This document shows positions 36,369 to 45,385 of a stretch of DNA of 64,000 nt, piece by piece. How positions within the stretch are numbered: position 1 is the stretch's first letter; every line of letters begins with the position of its first letter. A model generated the notes under the pieces. The model had not been told where the DNA came from and did no database searches. It saw nothing but the letters and a program-made list of their open reading frames with translations. This DNA comes from Campylobacter sputorum (lineage in GTDB: Bacteria; Campylobacterota; Campylobacteria; Campylobacterales; Campylobacteraceae): assembly GCF_002220775.1 (NCBI RefSeq), contig NZ_CP019685.1:62001-126000 (forward strand). Direction: 5' to 3'. The translations under genes and the position numbers were made by a program.

Positions 36369-38665
36369 ATCAACTCTTTTTTACATATTAGTGTGTATGG
36401 ACAATATTCGCATTTTGATAAATTTCTTTCAAAATTAACAGGGTTTTGAAATTCAGTTTTTAACTCATCTAGCTTCTCTTTTAGCTCTTCTTTGCTTTTT
36501 GTTTTTTGAGGTTTTATTAGTGAAAAAGTATCTTTTAAGTCATAATAATAACTCTCGTTTGCACCGCTTAGAATTTCGTAAAACGCTAGTTGAAAGCTAT
36601 TTTCTTTTATTTTTCCACTTTTATAGTCTATAACTTCATAATTGCCGTTTTTTACATCTATTCTATCTACGATTCCTTTTAAATTTACTCCATTTATATT
36701 AGCGTTTAATTCTTTTTCTAATGCAAATATGCTCCATCCATCATCAAATCTTTGATTTTCGTTTTTTTCAAATATATCAAGAGATAGTAAAATAAGCTCT
36801 TTTTGTATTTTATATCTGTTTTTACATTCATTTAAAAATATCTTTTCAAACTCATTTTTATCAAATATTTTATGTTTGTCATAATAATTTTTTAAACTAT
36901 TATGAAGTATGGTTCCAAATGGTTTTTCGTTAGTATTTAGTGGATATAAATTTTCTATGTATTTGTAAAAATACATTCTTTTGCACTCTAAAAAGCATTC
37001 AAGTCTGCTAAAAGAAAGTGGATTTTTAAAAAAATCATGCTTTAGTGCTATCTCATCTTTTTTTAAATTTATTGTATTTGGTTTAAAAAAACAAAGAGAA
37101 TTTATATAAGATTTTTGTGTATAAACTTCTAAATTTTGATACGAAAGTTCATCTAAAAACCTAGATTTCATACTTTGTTCATCTTCTATGTAAGAAATAT
37201 AAATATGCTTTGCGTTTCTAAAAAGCTCTTTATAATAAAATCTTTGTAAATTTTCCCTATCAAAATATGTAACAAGACCTGCTTTTTGCCTTATTTGAGA
37301 GTTTAAAAATAACTCTCCTATCTCTCTTTTTGGCACCAAATGATCATTAAAACTCACTACTATCACAGCTTCGTATTGTATGGATCTGCTTTCTAATATC
37401 CCTTGAACTGTAACTTCGCCACCGCCTGTTATACTAAGAGATTTATTTGCTAATCTTAGTTTTAAAAGCTCTAATATCTCTTTTAAATTTAAATTTTCAA
37501 ATTTAAGCAGAGAGTTTATATATATTTTCTCATTTTCTATAAAATTTTTACTTTCAAAATCAAGTTGCAAGTTTTCACATAGTAAATTTAAAATATCAGC
37601 AAAATTATCATAATCGCAACTATTTAAAAAATATCTCTTTCCTAAATTTAAAATATCATCACTGATATCAAAACCATCTTTAAAATATTTTATGTTATTT
37701 TCATCAAATTTACTATCTAAAATATCCATAAAAACAGATAATTTTTGAAAAAAAAGAGTATGTTTAAAGCTAGATCCCATAGCGAAATTTAGCATATTAA
37801 ATCTATCGTGGATTTTTAAAACTTCACTAAAACTTTCATCTGGAAGTATGACTGCGATATTGCTTGGGTTAATTCCAATATTTACTAGATGTGAAATTCT
37901 CTCAAAAACAAAAGCACATTGAGTAGAGTATAAATCAAATTTACTAACATATATATGATTTAAATTTGGTAAGGCTTTTGAGTTTATGATACATTTTTTG
38001 TTTAAATTTATCTCATATAACATATTTTCTTTTAAATTTAAGTTGTATAATTTTTCAACTTTTTTATATGTTTTTTGATTTAAATTTGTTGCTTTTAGTT
38101 TTATAATAATTTCGCAATAAGATGATATTTTTGTAATCAAATCCCATTCAAAATTACTTAGCACGCCATCTATATTTATAAAAATCTGGCTAAATCTTTT
38201 TACATAAGTCTCATTTATCTCATATAAATTTGGTAGTGTAATATCATCATATAGTTCGTTTTTTTCAAGCTCATTTATATAATTTTTATAAAGCTGATTT
38301 AGTATTTTTAAGTGCTCGTCAAAATTTGCGTATGTATCATAATTTTGTAGAGACAAAATTTCCACACCTTCGTTTGAAAGTTCTTTAAAAAATGAAAAAA
38401 TATAGTCGCTATTTTTTAAAAATGCAAAAAATTCCTTTGGAATTCCAAGCTTATCATGTAAATTTTGTGTATTTTTACAAGCTTTTTTCATTAAAAGCAA
38501 AGCACTTATATCGCTTGCTTTTTTTCTATTTTTTACTAAGACTATATTTTTTTCAAACTCGCCTATAGTGATTGCTTTTGGAAGTAGAGAGTTTGTTTTT
38601 AGATGAGATTTTATAAATTCTCTTATAGCTCTAGTTGTGGAAAATACATATAGATTAGTTTGCAT
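36365..38665 (-). CDS. addB: AddB-like recombination nuclease subunit
   Basis: Partner of the downstream AddA. The C-terminal nuclease site reads GIVDRIDVKNGNYEVIDYKSGK. Cysteines in CFLECKRMYFYKY and CEYCPYTLICKK match the Fe-S staple of AddB. The N-terminus has no Walker A loop (VFSTTRAIREFIKS where many AddB have a P-loop), so this arm may not bind ATP. It is 766 residues, shorter than in Bacillus. The start overlaps the FixH-like gene by 11 bases. Confidence 0.85.
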   Translation of the reverse strand: MQTNLYVFSTTRAIREFIKSHLKTNSLLPKAITIGEFEKNIVLVKNRKKASDISALLLMKKACKNTQNLHDKLGIPKEFFAFLKNSDYIFSFFKELSNEGVEILSLQNYDTYANFDEHLKILNQLYKNYINELEKNELYDDITLPNLYEINETYVKRFSQIFINIDGVLSNFEWDLITKISSYCEIIIKLKATNLNQKTYKKVEKLYNLNLKENMLYEINLNKKCIINSKALPNLNHIYVSKFDLYSTQCAFVFERISHLVNIGINPSNIAVILPDESFSEVLKIHDRFNMLNFAMGSSFKHTLFFQKLSVFMDILDSKFDENNIKYFKDGFDISDDILNLGKRYFLNSCDYDNFADILNLLCENLQLDFESKNFIENEKIYINSLLKFENLNLKEILELLKLRLANKSLSITGGGEVTVQGILESRSIQYEAVIVVSFNDHLVPKREIGELFLNSQIRQKAGLVTYFDRENLQRFYYKELFRNAKHIYISYIEDEQSMKSRFLDELSYQNLEVYTQKSYINSLCFFKPNTINLKKDEIALKHDFFKNPLSFSRLECFLECKRMYFYKYIENLYPLNTNEKPFGTILHNSLKNYYDKHKIFDKNEFEKIFLNECKNRYKIQKELILLSLDIFEKNENQRFDDGWSIFALEKELNANINGVNLKGIVDRIDVKNGNYEVIDYKSGKIKENSFQLAFYEILSGANESYYYDLKDTFSLIKPQKTKSKEELKEKLDELKTEFQNPVNFERNLSKCEYCPYTLICKKELI

Positions 38666-39188
38666 ATAGCTCGTATTTATAAAAACTTATGGAATCTTTT
38701 GAGCTTGTTAGCTTTAACATAAGTTGCCAGCGACCTATTTTATCGGGACTTATAGATATATCAAATTCATCTTCTTTTGTCACTATATCTAATTTTTTAT
38801 TAAAATCATTGGTATTTGGCTTAGTTAGTAAAGCTTCTATGGTTATATCATTTATAGATTTATTAGATTTTGGAGTTAGTTTAAAAGATAATAAATTTTC
38901 TTTGTTTATTTTTATATCTAAAACCTCAAAAGTTTGATTTGTATTTGGGTTTTTGTATGTTCTTAAATTTAAATCTTTTAATTTGAAATCAAATTCACTT
39001 TTAAATTTTTTATCTTTTTGCTGTATATCAAAGAAGTTGTTTTCAACATTTTGATATTTTTCAAAATAAAAATTATCCATATGAACTGGGTTTTTAGTGC
39101 CAATTATGATGGTTATAATGCAAGCAATTATGATAGCACAAAGTGAAAGTGCTATACCGTAAGGCCAAAATGTTTTTTTATTTTGCAT
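38655..39188 (-). CDS. FixH-like cbb3 assembly membrane protein
   Basis: The first 11 codons of the longest frame were dropped because TTTAGGAAAAAAT directly precedes the ATG at 39188, giving 177 residues: MQNKKTFWPYG, a single N-terminal transmembrane helix (about 10-32) and a periplasmic beta-rich domain ending RWQLMLKLTSSKDSISFYKYELY. FixH/CcoH helps assemble cbb3 oxidase, and this gene sits in the tail of the cco cluster. It overlaps the preceding gene by 11 bases. Confidence 0.7.
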   Translation of the reverse strand: MQNKKTFWPYGIALSLCAIIIACIITIIIGTKNPVHMDNFYFEKYQNVENNFFDIQQKDKKFKSEFDFKLKDLNLRTYKNPNTNQTFEVLDIKINKENLLSFKLTPKSNKSINDITIEALLTKPNTNDFNKKLDIVTKEDEFDISISPDKIGRWQLMLKLTSSKDSISFYKYELYAN

Positions 39189-39789
39189 ATTTTTTCCTAA
39201 ATTTATAGTATAAAAATGCAAAAACTACAACCAAAATTCCGCAGTAAAATATAGCTCTAAATACATTTATGGTATTTTTATTTGAGTTTCCAATAGCATT
39301 TTTAAGTTCTATTTTTCTATATTGAGCTATTTGCTCTACAATATCTGCATATCCATTAAGTAAGGCTGCATCATAAGATGGAGCACTATCTTTTTTTGTA
39401 TTTGCAAGGATTGGTATTATCGTTCCTCTTCCTGGAATTACACTTAAAATTTGCTCTTTGTCAAATTCTTTTAAAAGTTCTTTATTACTTTCATAAATAT
39501 CAACTAAGTGATCTTTTTTTACTAATGATAAAATAACATAAGGTTTTTTTATATTTGATGCATAGGAGAGAGTTAAATCTTTTAATTTTTTTCCATTTAA
39601 GCTATCTATGGCTACAATACCAACAAACACTCCGCTTTTTGAAAGCATTTCATTACCAATAGATGATATTTTTTCGACCAAAGGAGCTTTTAAAATTTCA
39701 TCATTAGCTAAGACAAATTCATCTGCATTTAAGATAGTAGAAAAAAAAAGAGTAACTATAAAGCTACTCTTTATCAATATTTTAATCAC
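39178..39789 (-). CDS. periplasmic domain protein with C-terminal membrane anchor, possibly TPM-like
   Basis: Signal peptide (1-21), a periplasmic domain (about 25-165) and a C-terminal transmembrane helix (about 178-196) followed by KFRKKYAK, so it is anchored with the domain outside. EMLSKSGVFVGIVAIDSLNGKKL and KPYVILSLVKKDHLVDI vaguely resemble TPM domains, but I am not sure. A gene with the same layout occurs in the C. jejuni cco cluster as I recall. Function unknown, plausibly oxidase assembly. Confidence 0.6.
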   Translation of the reverse strand: MIKILIKSSFIVTLFFSTILNADEFVLANDEILKAPLVEKISSIGNEMLSKSGVFVGIVAIDSLNGKKLKDLTLSYASNIKKPYVILSLVKKDHLVDIYESNKELLKEFDKEQILSVIPGRGTIIPILANTKKDSAPSYDAALLNGYADIVEQIAQYRKIELKNAIGNSNKNTINVFRAIFYCGILVVVFAFLYYKFRKKYAK

Positions 39790-39792
39790 AAT

Positions 39793-39894
39793 TTATCCGA
39801 CAAATAGGTGATTTGGAGTAAGAACTGCCCATGCACAAACTACCGCTGATACAATAAGTCCTATAACTATAAGATATTCAAATACACTTGACAT
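39793..39894 (-). CDS. 33-residue single-helix membrane protein in the cco cluster
   Basis: ATG 39894 to TAA 39793 reads MSSVFEYLIVIGLIVSAVVC followed by AWAVLTPNHLFVG: almost all one transmembrane helix. AAGGAGAAAAA precedes it, a textbook ribosome site, and it fills the gap between the DUF4006-like gene (9 bases upstream) and the TPM-like gene (3 bases downstream). The size and shape recall small cytochrome oxidase subunits such as CcoM/CydX-type helices, but no assignment is proven. It is too short for ordinary gene finders. Confidence 0.7.
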   Translation of the reverse strand: MSSVFEYLIVIGLIVSAVVCAWAVLTPNHLFVG

Positions 39895-39903
39895 TTTTTC
39901 TCC

Positions 39904-40113
39904 TTATTTTATAACCATATGTTTTTCGCTGTCTTTGCTGAATTTTTGTATATTTTCAGCTTTTTCAAGACTATATGGTTTTTGCATAACACTTTGTTGC
40001 TGAGCAATTCCAAGATAAGTTAATACACCAAGTATGCTAAGAAGCAAAACGGTTGCGATAAGCATTCCTGTTATTCCGTGAATTGAAAAAATACTTCTAT
40101 TTTGATTTTCCAT
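39904..40113 (-). CDS. DUF4006-like small membrane protein of the cco cluster
   Basis: 69 residues: MENQNRSIFSIHGITGMLIATVL, one hydrophobic helix (about 13-37) and a polar tail. The family is confined to Campylobacterota and follows ccoP. It starts 11 bases after ccoP, after AAGGAGCTAA. A role in oxidase stability is inferred from position only. Confidence 0.7.
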   Translation of the reverse strand: MENQNRSIFSIHGITGMLIATVLLLSILGVLTYLGIAQQQSVMQKPYSLEKAENIQKFSKDSEKHMVIK

Positions 40114-40124
40114 TATTTAGCTCC

Positions 40125-40985
40125 TTATTTTGAAAGCGAAAGTATATATTCGCTAACAGCTTTTTTCTGCACTTCGTTTAATCTACCATCTGTAAATGCA
40201 GGCATATTTCCTATTATACCTTTTTTACCTCTTTGTAATACATCTATCACAAACTCGCTTGAGCCGTATTTTGATAAATCTGGAGAAGAACCTTCCATAC
40301 CTTTTCCATCAATTCCATGGCAAGTAGCACAATTTGTTTCAAATACAGTTTTTCCTTGAGCTATTATATCAGGACTAGCTGAAGTTGATTTTATAGATGA
40401 AATTTCTTTTACCACATAAGCAGCTGCAGCTTTTGCGTCAGCTTCGCTTACAAGATCAGCTGGCATTTCTCCAAGCGGATAGTTAAGACCTTTAGAGCCT
40501 TTCATTAAGCTGTGAACTATACCCTCTTCACTACCCCATATACTAAGATCCATTGCTTTTGAATCCATTCCATTGCCAAGAATTCCGTGACAAGGTGAGC
40601 ATTGAACAAGGAAAATTCCCTCACCCATAGCGTGTAAAGTTTTTTCATCAGCATTTGCAAATTTAGTTTTAAATTTATCATTTGCTATAGATGTTTCTTC
40701 GTTATATTCACCGATTTGTGAGTATGAGTTTAGAGGATATCCTACCAAAAAATACCATATTGTCCATACAATAAGTGCAAAAAAAGTAACAGCCCATCCC
40801 AATGGAAGCGGATTTAAATATTCGCCTATTCCATCCCACTCATCACTACTAAGCTCAGAGTCTGGTCTTTTTTCTTTCATTTGCTTCATATATAAACCAA
40901 CAACAAATACTGTTAATATTATTATTGCTATGGCACCAATTATAGAAAGCAAATTTATGTTGTCTTCTAAGTTAAACCATTTCAT
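40125..40985 (-). CDS. ccoP: cbb3-type cytochrome c oxidase subunit III (diheme)
   Basis: Membrane-anchored diheme cytochrome c feeding electrons to CcoO/CcoN. Two heme motifs are visible, CSPCHG and CATCHG. Two transmembrane helices lie near the N-terminus (about residues 9-30 and 58-80, the second followed by the conserved NSYSQIGEYNEE). 286 residues is normal. It follows ccoQ closely. Confidence 0.95.
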   Translation of the reverse strand: MKWFNLEDNINLLSIIGAIAIIILTVFVVGLYMKQMKEKRPDSELSSDEWDGIGEYLNPLPLGWAVTFFALIVWTIWYFLVGYPLNSYSQIGEYNEETSIANDKFKTKFANADEKTLHAMGEGIFLVQCSPCHGILGNGMDSKAMDLSIWGSEEGIVHSLMKGSKGLNYPLGEMPADLVSEADAKAAAAYVVKEISSIKSTSASPDIIAQGKTVFETNCATCHGIDGKGMEGSSPDLSKYGSSEFVIDVLQRGKKGIIGNMPAFTDGRLNEVQKKAVSEYILSLSK

Positions 40986-40987
40986 AT

Positions 40988-41212
40988 TTAATTCCTTGTT
41001 GTGTTATTGTTTTGATTTTGGGAAATAGGCTCTATTGGTCTTTCGTTTAATTCATCATCAAGTGCCAATTTAGAGTATTTCTCATAGTTTCTTCTTCCTT
41101 TTTTTTCAGATTTTATAAGATGGTAAAAATACCCATATAAAACTACAACTAAAAACACTATAAAGAAGAAATATCCATAAGCTTGTAACTCTCTTAAAGT
41201 CTCTATTTCCAT
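40988..41212 (-). CDS. ccoQ: cbb3 oxidase small subunit CcoQ
   Basis: 74 residues: an N-terminal helix GYFFFIVFLVVVLYGYFYHLI, then a charged tail with GRRNYEKYSKLALDDELNERPIEP. CcoQ stabilises the oxidase complex. It lies between ccoO and ccoP with gaps of 9 and 2 bases. Confidence 0.88.
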   Translation of the reverse strand: MEIETLRELQAYGYFFFIVFLVVVLYGYFYHLIKSEKKGRRNYEKYSKLALDDELNERPIEPISQNQNNNTTRN

Positions 41213-41221
41213 AACAAAACC

Positions 41222-41887
41222 TTATTTTAAGCTATTAAGGTAAGCAATAAGAGCTACGATTTGTCTTATCTCACCTCTTGCAAAAGCATCTTTAACATCT
41301 TGATCTTTCATGTCATTTACTATTGCTTCAGCCTCGGCTTTTACTTGTGCTTTAGCTTCGTCCCAAGTTCCAAGTTTTGGCATTCCTTCCATATCGTAAG
41401 GAACATTAAAGGCTTTTTTAACAGTTAATGCTTCAGCATATGCAGTTTCTATGTCTGCATTTTTGCTAAACATATGCTTATAAGCTGGCATTAACGAGCC
41501 TGGAACTACTGAAGTAGGATCTTTCATATGATTTTCGTGCCAATCTGTAGTTCTATAATTTCCAACTCTGAAAAGATCTGGTCCAGTTCTTTTTGATCCC
41601 CATAAAAATGGTCTATCATAAGCGTATTCACCACTTTTTGAATAAGCACCATATCTATCAGTTTCTGATTTAAATGGTCTAATAAGTTGTGAATGGCAAG
41701 CATTACAGCTATCTTTTATATAAATATGTCTTCCTGCAAGTTGCAAAACAGTATAAGGTTTTCTACCTTCAACTGGTCTTGCTCTATCTGCAAAATCAGG
41801 TAAAATTTCTACTATACCAGCATAAGCTATTACTACAAAAACAGCAACAGCAAAGAAAAATGGATGTTTTTCTAACCAATTAAACAT
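41222..41887 (-). CDS. ccoO: cbb3-type cytochrome c oxidase subunit II (monoheme)
   Basis: I start it at ATG 41887 (MFNWLEKHPFFFA), because AAGGAGTTAAAC immediately precedes it; the longer frame from 41920 would run back toward ccoN. N-terminal membrane anchor, then one heme motif CNACHSQLIRPF and the conserved DPTSVVPGSLMPAYKHM with an axial-ligand methionine. 221 residues. The gene lies 10 bases after ccoN. Confidence 0.95.
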   Translation of the reverse strand: MFNWLEKHPFFFAVAVFVVIAYAGIVEILPDFADRARPVEGRKPYTVLQLAGRHIYIKDSCNACHSQLIRPFKSETDRYGAYSKSGEYAYDRPFLWGSKRTGPDLFRVGNYRTTDWHENHMKDPTSVVPGSLMPAYKHMFSKNADIETAYAEALTVKKAFNVPYDMEGMPKLGTWDEAKAQVKAEAEAIVNDMKDQDVKDAFARGEIRQIVALIAYLNSLK

Positions 41888-41897
41888 GTTTAACTCC

Positions 41898-43364
41898 TTA
41901 TGCAGCCATAGGCGAAGCATTGCGTGGTTCGCTTGCTAATTCTTTATCTGATGAAACTGATTTTATGATGTTGTATGTAAACATGAAAAATCCTATAAAA
42001 TAAAGAAGTCCACCAATAGCTCTTATCCAATAATATGGCACCAAAACAGTAACTGTGTCTATAAATGAGTATGCTAAATTTCCAAACTCATCTGTAGCTC
42101 TCCACATCATTCCTTGTGTTATTCCTGCTATCCACATTGAACTGAACCATAAAACTATACCTGTTGTTTGAATCCAAAATTGTGCTTCCATTAAAGATTT
42201 TGAGTAAATTTCTCTTTTGAATATTCTTGGAGTCATATGGTAAAGTGCCGCCATTGTCATAAATCCAACCCAACCAAGTGTTCCATCATGAACATGTCCT
42301 GGAATCCAGTCTGTAAAGTGAGCTAGTGCATTTACTGATTTTATAGAAAGTATTGGACCTTCAAGAGTTGAGAACATATAAAATGTTGCAGCAAGCATCA
42401 TAAATTTGATTAAAGGATTTTGTCTTAATTGACTCCATTCGCCTTTCATTGTAAGAAGTATATTTATAGCTGAACCCCAAGATGGAAGTATAAGAACAAC
42501 AGAAAAAATTGATCCCATTGTTTGCATCCAATCTGGAACGGTTGAGTATATAAGGTGGTGTCCGCCTGCCCATAAATATACAAACATTAATCCCCAAAAT
42601 GAAAATAATGATAGTTTATAACTAAATATAGGTTGACCGCTTTCTTTTGGCAAGAAATAGTAAATTTGAGCTATAATTGCAACAGTGAAAACAAATGCAA
42701 CAGCATTGTGCCCCCACCACCATTGAACTAATGCATCATTTGTTCCAGCATACATAGAAACTGAATGCAACCAGCTTCCCATTCCTGTAAGGAGTCTTGT
42801 AGGAATTTCCATATTGTTAAAAAGATAAAGCATTGCAACGCCAAGGAAAGTAGCTATATAATACCATATTGATATATAAAGTGTTTTTTCTCTTCTTATA
42901 CCAATAAGCCCAAATATGCTTATACCCCACAATACCCAAACAAGAACAACTAATATATCTATTGGCCATTCAAGTTCTGCATACTCTTTTGATGTTGTAA
43001 CTCCAGCAAAAAGAGAAACTACAGCAAGAAGTATAACCACTACATAAAGTATAAAATGTAGTTTTCCTATAAACATCAAAAACGGAGATTCATTCATAGA
43101 TACCTTAAGAACTCTTTGACCCAAATAGTACCAAGTAGAAAAGATACCAGATAACATAAATCCGTAAACAACTCCATTTGTGTGAAGTGGTCTTAAACGA
43201 CTAAATGTTCCATATTCGCTTGCTAGATAGTTAAGATCTGGATAAGCTAGTTGAAAAGATATAATAACACCAATCAACATGCCTATAATACCAAATACTA
43301 TCGTAGAAATTAGGAACATTTTAGCGACTGTATAATCGTAATTCAATGCAAATTTTGGCTGCAT
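41898..43364 (-). CDS. ccoN: cbb3-type cytochrome c oxidase subunit I
   Basis: Catalytic heme-copper subunit with 12 predicted membrane helices. The histidine ligands appear in HTNGVVYGF, WWGHNAVAFVFTVAIIAQIYYFLP, AGGHHLIYSTVPDW and PGHVHDGTLGWVGFMTMAALYHMTPRIF. The sequence is of the C-family (cbb3), suited to very low oxygen. 488 residues. An inverted repeat near its transcription start may be an operator. Confidence 0.97.
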   Translation of the reverse strand: MQPKFALNYDYTVAKMFLISTIVFGIIGMLIGVIISFQLAYPDLNYLASEYGTFSRLRPLHTNGVVYGFMLSGIFSTWYYLGQRVLKVSMNESPFLMFIGKLHFILYVVVILLAVVSLFAGVTTSKEYAELEWPIDILVVLVWVLWGISIFGLIGIRREKTLYISIWYYIATFLGVAMLYLFNNMEIPTRLLTGMGSWLHSVSMYAGTNDALVQWWWGHNAVAFVFTVAIIAQIYYFLPKESGQPIFSYKLSLFSFWGLMFVYLWAGGHHLIYSTVPDWMQTMGSIFSVVLILPSWGSAINILLTMKGEWSQLRQNPLIKFMMLAATFYMFSTLEGPILSIKSVNALAHFTDWIPGHVHDGTLGWVGFMTMAALYHMTPRIFKREIYSKSLMEAQFWIQTTGIVLWFSSMWIAGITQGMMWRATDEFGNLAYSFIDTVTVLVPYYWIRAIGGLLYFIGFFMFTYNIIKSVSSDKELASEPRNASPMAA

Positions 43365-43385
43365 GAAAATCCTCCTTATAATTTT

Positions 43386-43405
43386 ATGTTACATTTTTAT
43401 AACAT
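43386..43405. promoter_or_regulatory. inverted repeat near the ccoN transcription start
   Basis: ATGTTA-N8-TAACAT lies just downstream of the ccoN -10 box and 22 bases before the start codon. The regulator is unknown; the adjacent two-component system is one candidate. Confidence 0.35.
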
Positions 43406-43414
43406 ATTTTGGTA

Positions 43415-43420
43415 ATTATA
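43415..43420 (-). promoter_or_regulatory. -10 box of the ccoNOQP operon
   Basis: TATAAT on the minus strand, about 50 bases before ccoN ATG. Confidence 0.45.
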
Positions 43421-43490
43421 TATTAAAAAAAATACAAATAAACTTAAATTATTTATATTTTGTTAAATAGTTAAAATAAAATATAACTTT

Positions 43491-44171
43491 TTATTTATAA
43501 TCCATTTTATATCCAAAGCCAGAAACATTTTTTATAAGATCATTTCCAACTTTATCTCTAATTCTTTTGATAAAAGTTCTAATTGCAGCATCGCTTACTT
43601 TTTGGCTAGCCCAAACATTTTTCTTTATATCCTCGTGTAAAACTACAGTTCCAAGTCTTTTGATTAGAAGTGATATAAATGCAAGCTCTTTTTTTGTTAG
43701 TGGTATTTCAACATCATCTTTTATTAAAACTCTTTTTATGGTGTGAAAATTATATCCATTGCCAATTTCTATGATATTTAAAGCTTCTATTTTATCTAGT
43801 GCTATATGACTGATTGCATTTAAAAATTCTTCCATATCGATAGGTTTTATTAGATATTTATCTACTCCAAAATCAATTGCTTTTATAAGTTTTTCTTTGT
43901 CGCTATATGCACTAAGAACTATTACTGGTATATCTTTTGATATTTTTTTGATCTCTTTAGTCATGCTAAGACCATCCATTATTGGCATTGTTATATCAGT
44001 AACAACTATATTTGGATTATATTTTTTAAATTTCTTGAGCCCTTCATCGCCATTTTGCGCCATTATAATATCGCGAAATTTATCACCAATGGCATATTGC
44101 ATAGATTTTCTTATATCATCTTCATCTTCTACAAATAGTAAAGTGAGATCTTTTAATAATTCTGTGTTCAT
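43491..44171 (-). CDS. OmpR-family response regulator next to ccoN
   Basis: Receiver domain with the acidic pocket VEDEDD (15-19), phosphoacceptor Asp59 in NIVVTDITMP, and LIKP lysine. The C-terminal winged helix (about 135-226) ends RTFIKRIRDKVGNDLIKNVSGFGYKM. Paired with the kinase gene upstream (4-base overlap) and located between it and the cbb3 operon, as in C. jejuni Cj1491c-Cj1492c. Target genes are not shown by the sequence; the cco operon is an obvious guess. Confidence 0.85.
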   Translation of the reverse strand: MNTELLKDLTLLFVEDEDDIRKSMQYAIGDKFRDIIMAQNGDEGLKKFKKYNPNIVVTDITMPIMDGLSMTKEIKKISKDIPVIVLSAYSDKEKLIKAIDFGVDKYLIKPIDMEEFLNAISHIALDKIEALNIIEIGNGYNFHTIKRVLIKDDVEIPLTKKELAFISLLIKRLGTVVLHEDIKKNVWASQKVSDAAIRTFIKRIRDKVGNDLIKNVSGFGYKMDYK

Positions 44172-45385
44172 AAATTTCCCTTTTTTAATTTTATTTCAAA
44201 ACAAGCACCATTATCAACATTTGTAGCTTTTATGCTACCGCCCATACCATCTATAATCATTTTACTCATATAAAGCCCAAGACCAGTTCCTGAACTTGGA
44301 TGTTTTGTTGTAAAATATGGTTCAAAAATTTTACTTAGCAGCTCTTCTTTTATTCCGCCACCATTATCAATTATTTTAAGTATTATATCATTTTCATTTG
44401 TATTTAGTTTTATTTCTATAATTTTTTCAGACTTATTTAAATTTTTAAGAACATCTTTTGAATTGTTTATCAAATTTAAAATAACTTGTGTAAGTTCGCT
44501 TTTATAACCTAATATATAAGCATCTTCTAAATTTGATATTTTGATTTGAATATTTTCATTTGTTAAAGTTCTTTTTGTTATAAATAGTGCGTGATCTATA
44601 GATTCTTTTAACAAAAATACCTCTCTTTTTTTATCCGCTTTAAAAAAATTCATAAAATCATCTATCGTTTTTGACATACTTTTTATTATAGTTTTTGAAT
44701 AATTATAAATTTGCTCAAATTTGTTACTATTTGATACATTTTCTTTTAAAGTAAATAAATTTATGCTTAATTCGTTTAAGGGTTGTCGCCATTGATGAGC
44801 TATATTTCCTATCATTTCGCCCATTGATACAAGGCGGGATTGTTGAAATATAAATTTGCTTTTTTCTTCATTTTTTCTAACTTCTTGATCTATGATATTT
44901 TGCAAGTTTTTATTGATATTTAAAAGCTCTTTTGTTTGCTCTGCCACTCTTTGTTCTAGGCTATCGTTTAGGTTTTTTAACTGAGTTTGAGTTTCTAATA
45001 ATTTTTGATTAAGAAGTATAACATCAGTTACATCATGTCTAATAGCAACAAATTCCTCTATATCCCCATTTGTATCTAGTATGGGTATTATCGTTGCATT
45101 TAGGTAAAACTCATGTCCGTTTTTTGCTCTATTTTTTATGATACCTTTATATACTTTTTTTGATAAAATAGTTCGCCAAAGATTTTCAAATACCGATTTT
45201 TCTACATCCGGATGTCTAATGATATTATGATTTTTACCTATTAATTCATCTTTGCTATATCCACTTATCTTACAAAACTCATCATTAGCAAAAGTTATAA
45301 TGCCATTGACATCTGTTTTTGATACAATATTGCTCTCATCTATAGCATCTTGGTATTGTTTAAGTTTTAAATTTACATTAAGCAT
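44168..45385 (-). CDS. cytosolic PAS-domain histidine kinase
   Basis: No transmembrane segments. An N-terminal PAS (about 10-125) of the Aer-like type (NIVSKTDVNGIITFANDEFC, IIRHPDVEKSVFENLW) is followed by a coiled coil, then HisKA with GNIAHQWRQPLNELS and a HATPase with N-box NNSKDVL, DNGGGI and GTGLGLYMSK. The PAS could sense redox, oxygen or a small molecule; cofactor cannot be read from sequence. It overlaps the response regulator and the TauE/SafE-like gene. Confidence 0.85.
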   Translation of the reverse strand: MLNVNLKLKQYQDAIDESNIVSKTDVNGIITFANDEFCKISGYSKDELIGKNHNIIRHPDVEKSVFENLWRTILSKKVYKGIIKNRAKNGHEFYLNATIIPILDTNGDIEEFVAIRHDVTDVILLNQKLLETQTQLKNLNDSLEQRVAEQTKELLNINKNLQNIIDQEVRKNEEKSKFIFQQSRLVSMGEMIGNIAHQWRQPLNELSINLFTLKENVSNSNKFEQIYNYSKTIIKSMSKTIDDFMNFFKADKKREVFLLKESIDHALFITKRTLTNENIQIKISNLEDAYILGYKSELTQVILNLINNSKDVLKNLNKSEKIIEIKLNTNENDIILKIIDNGGGIKEELLSKIFEPYFTTKHPSSGTGLGLYMSKMIIDGMGGSIKATNVDNGACFEIKLKKGNL

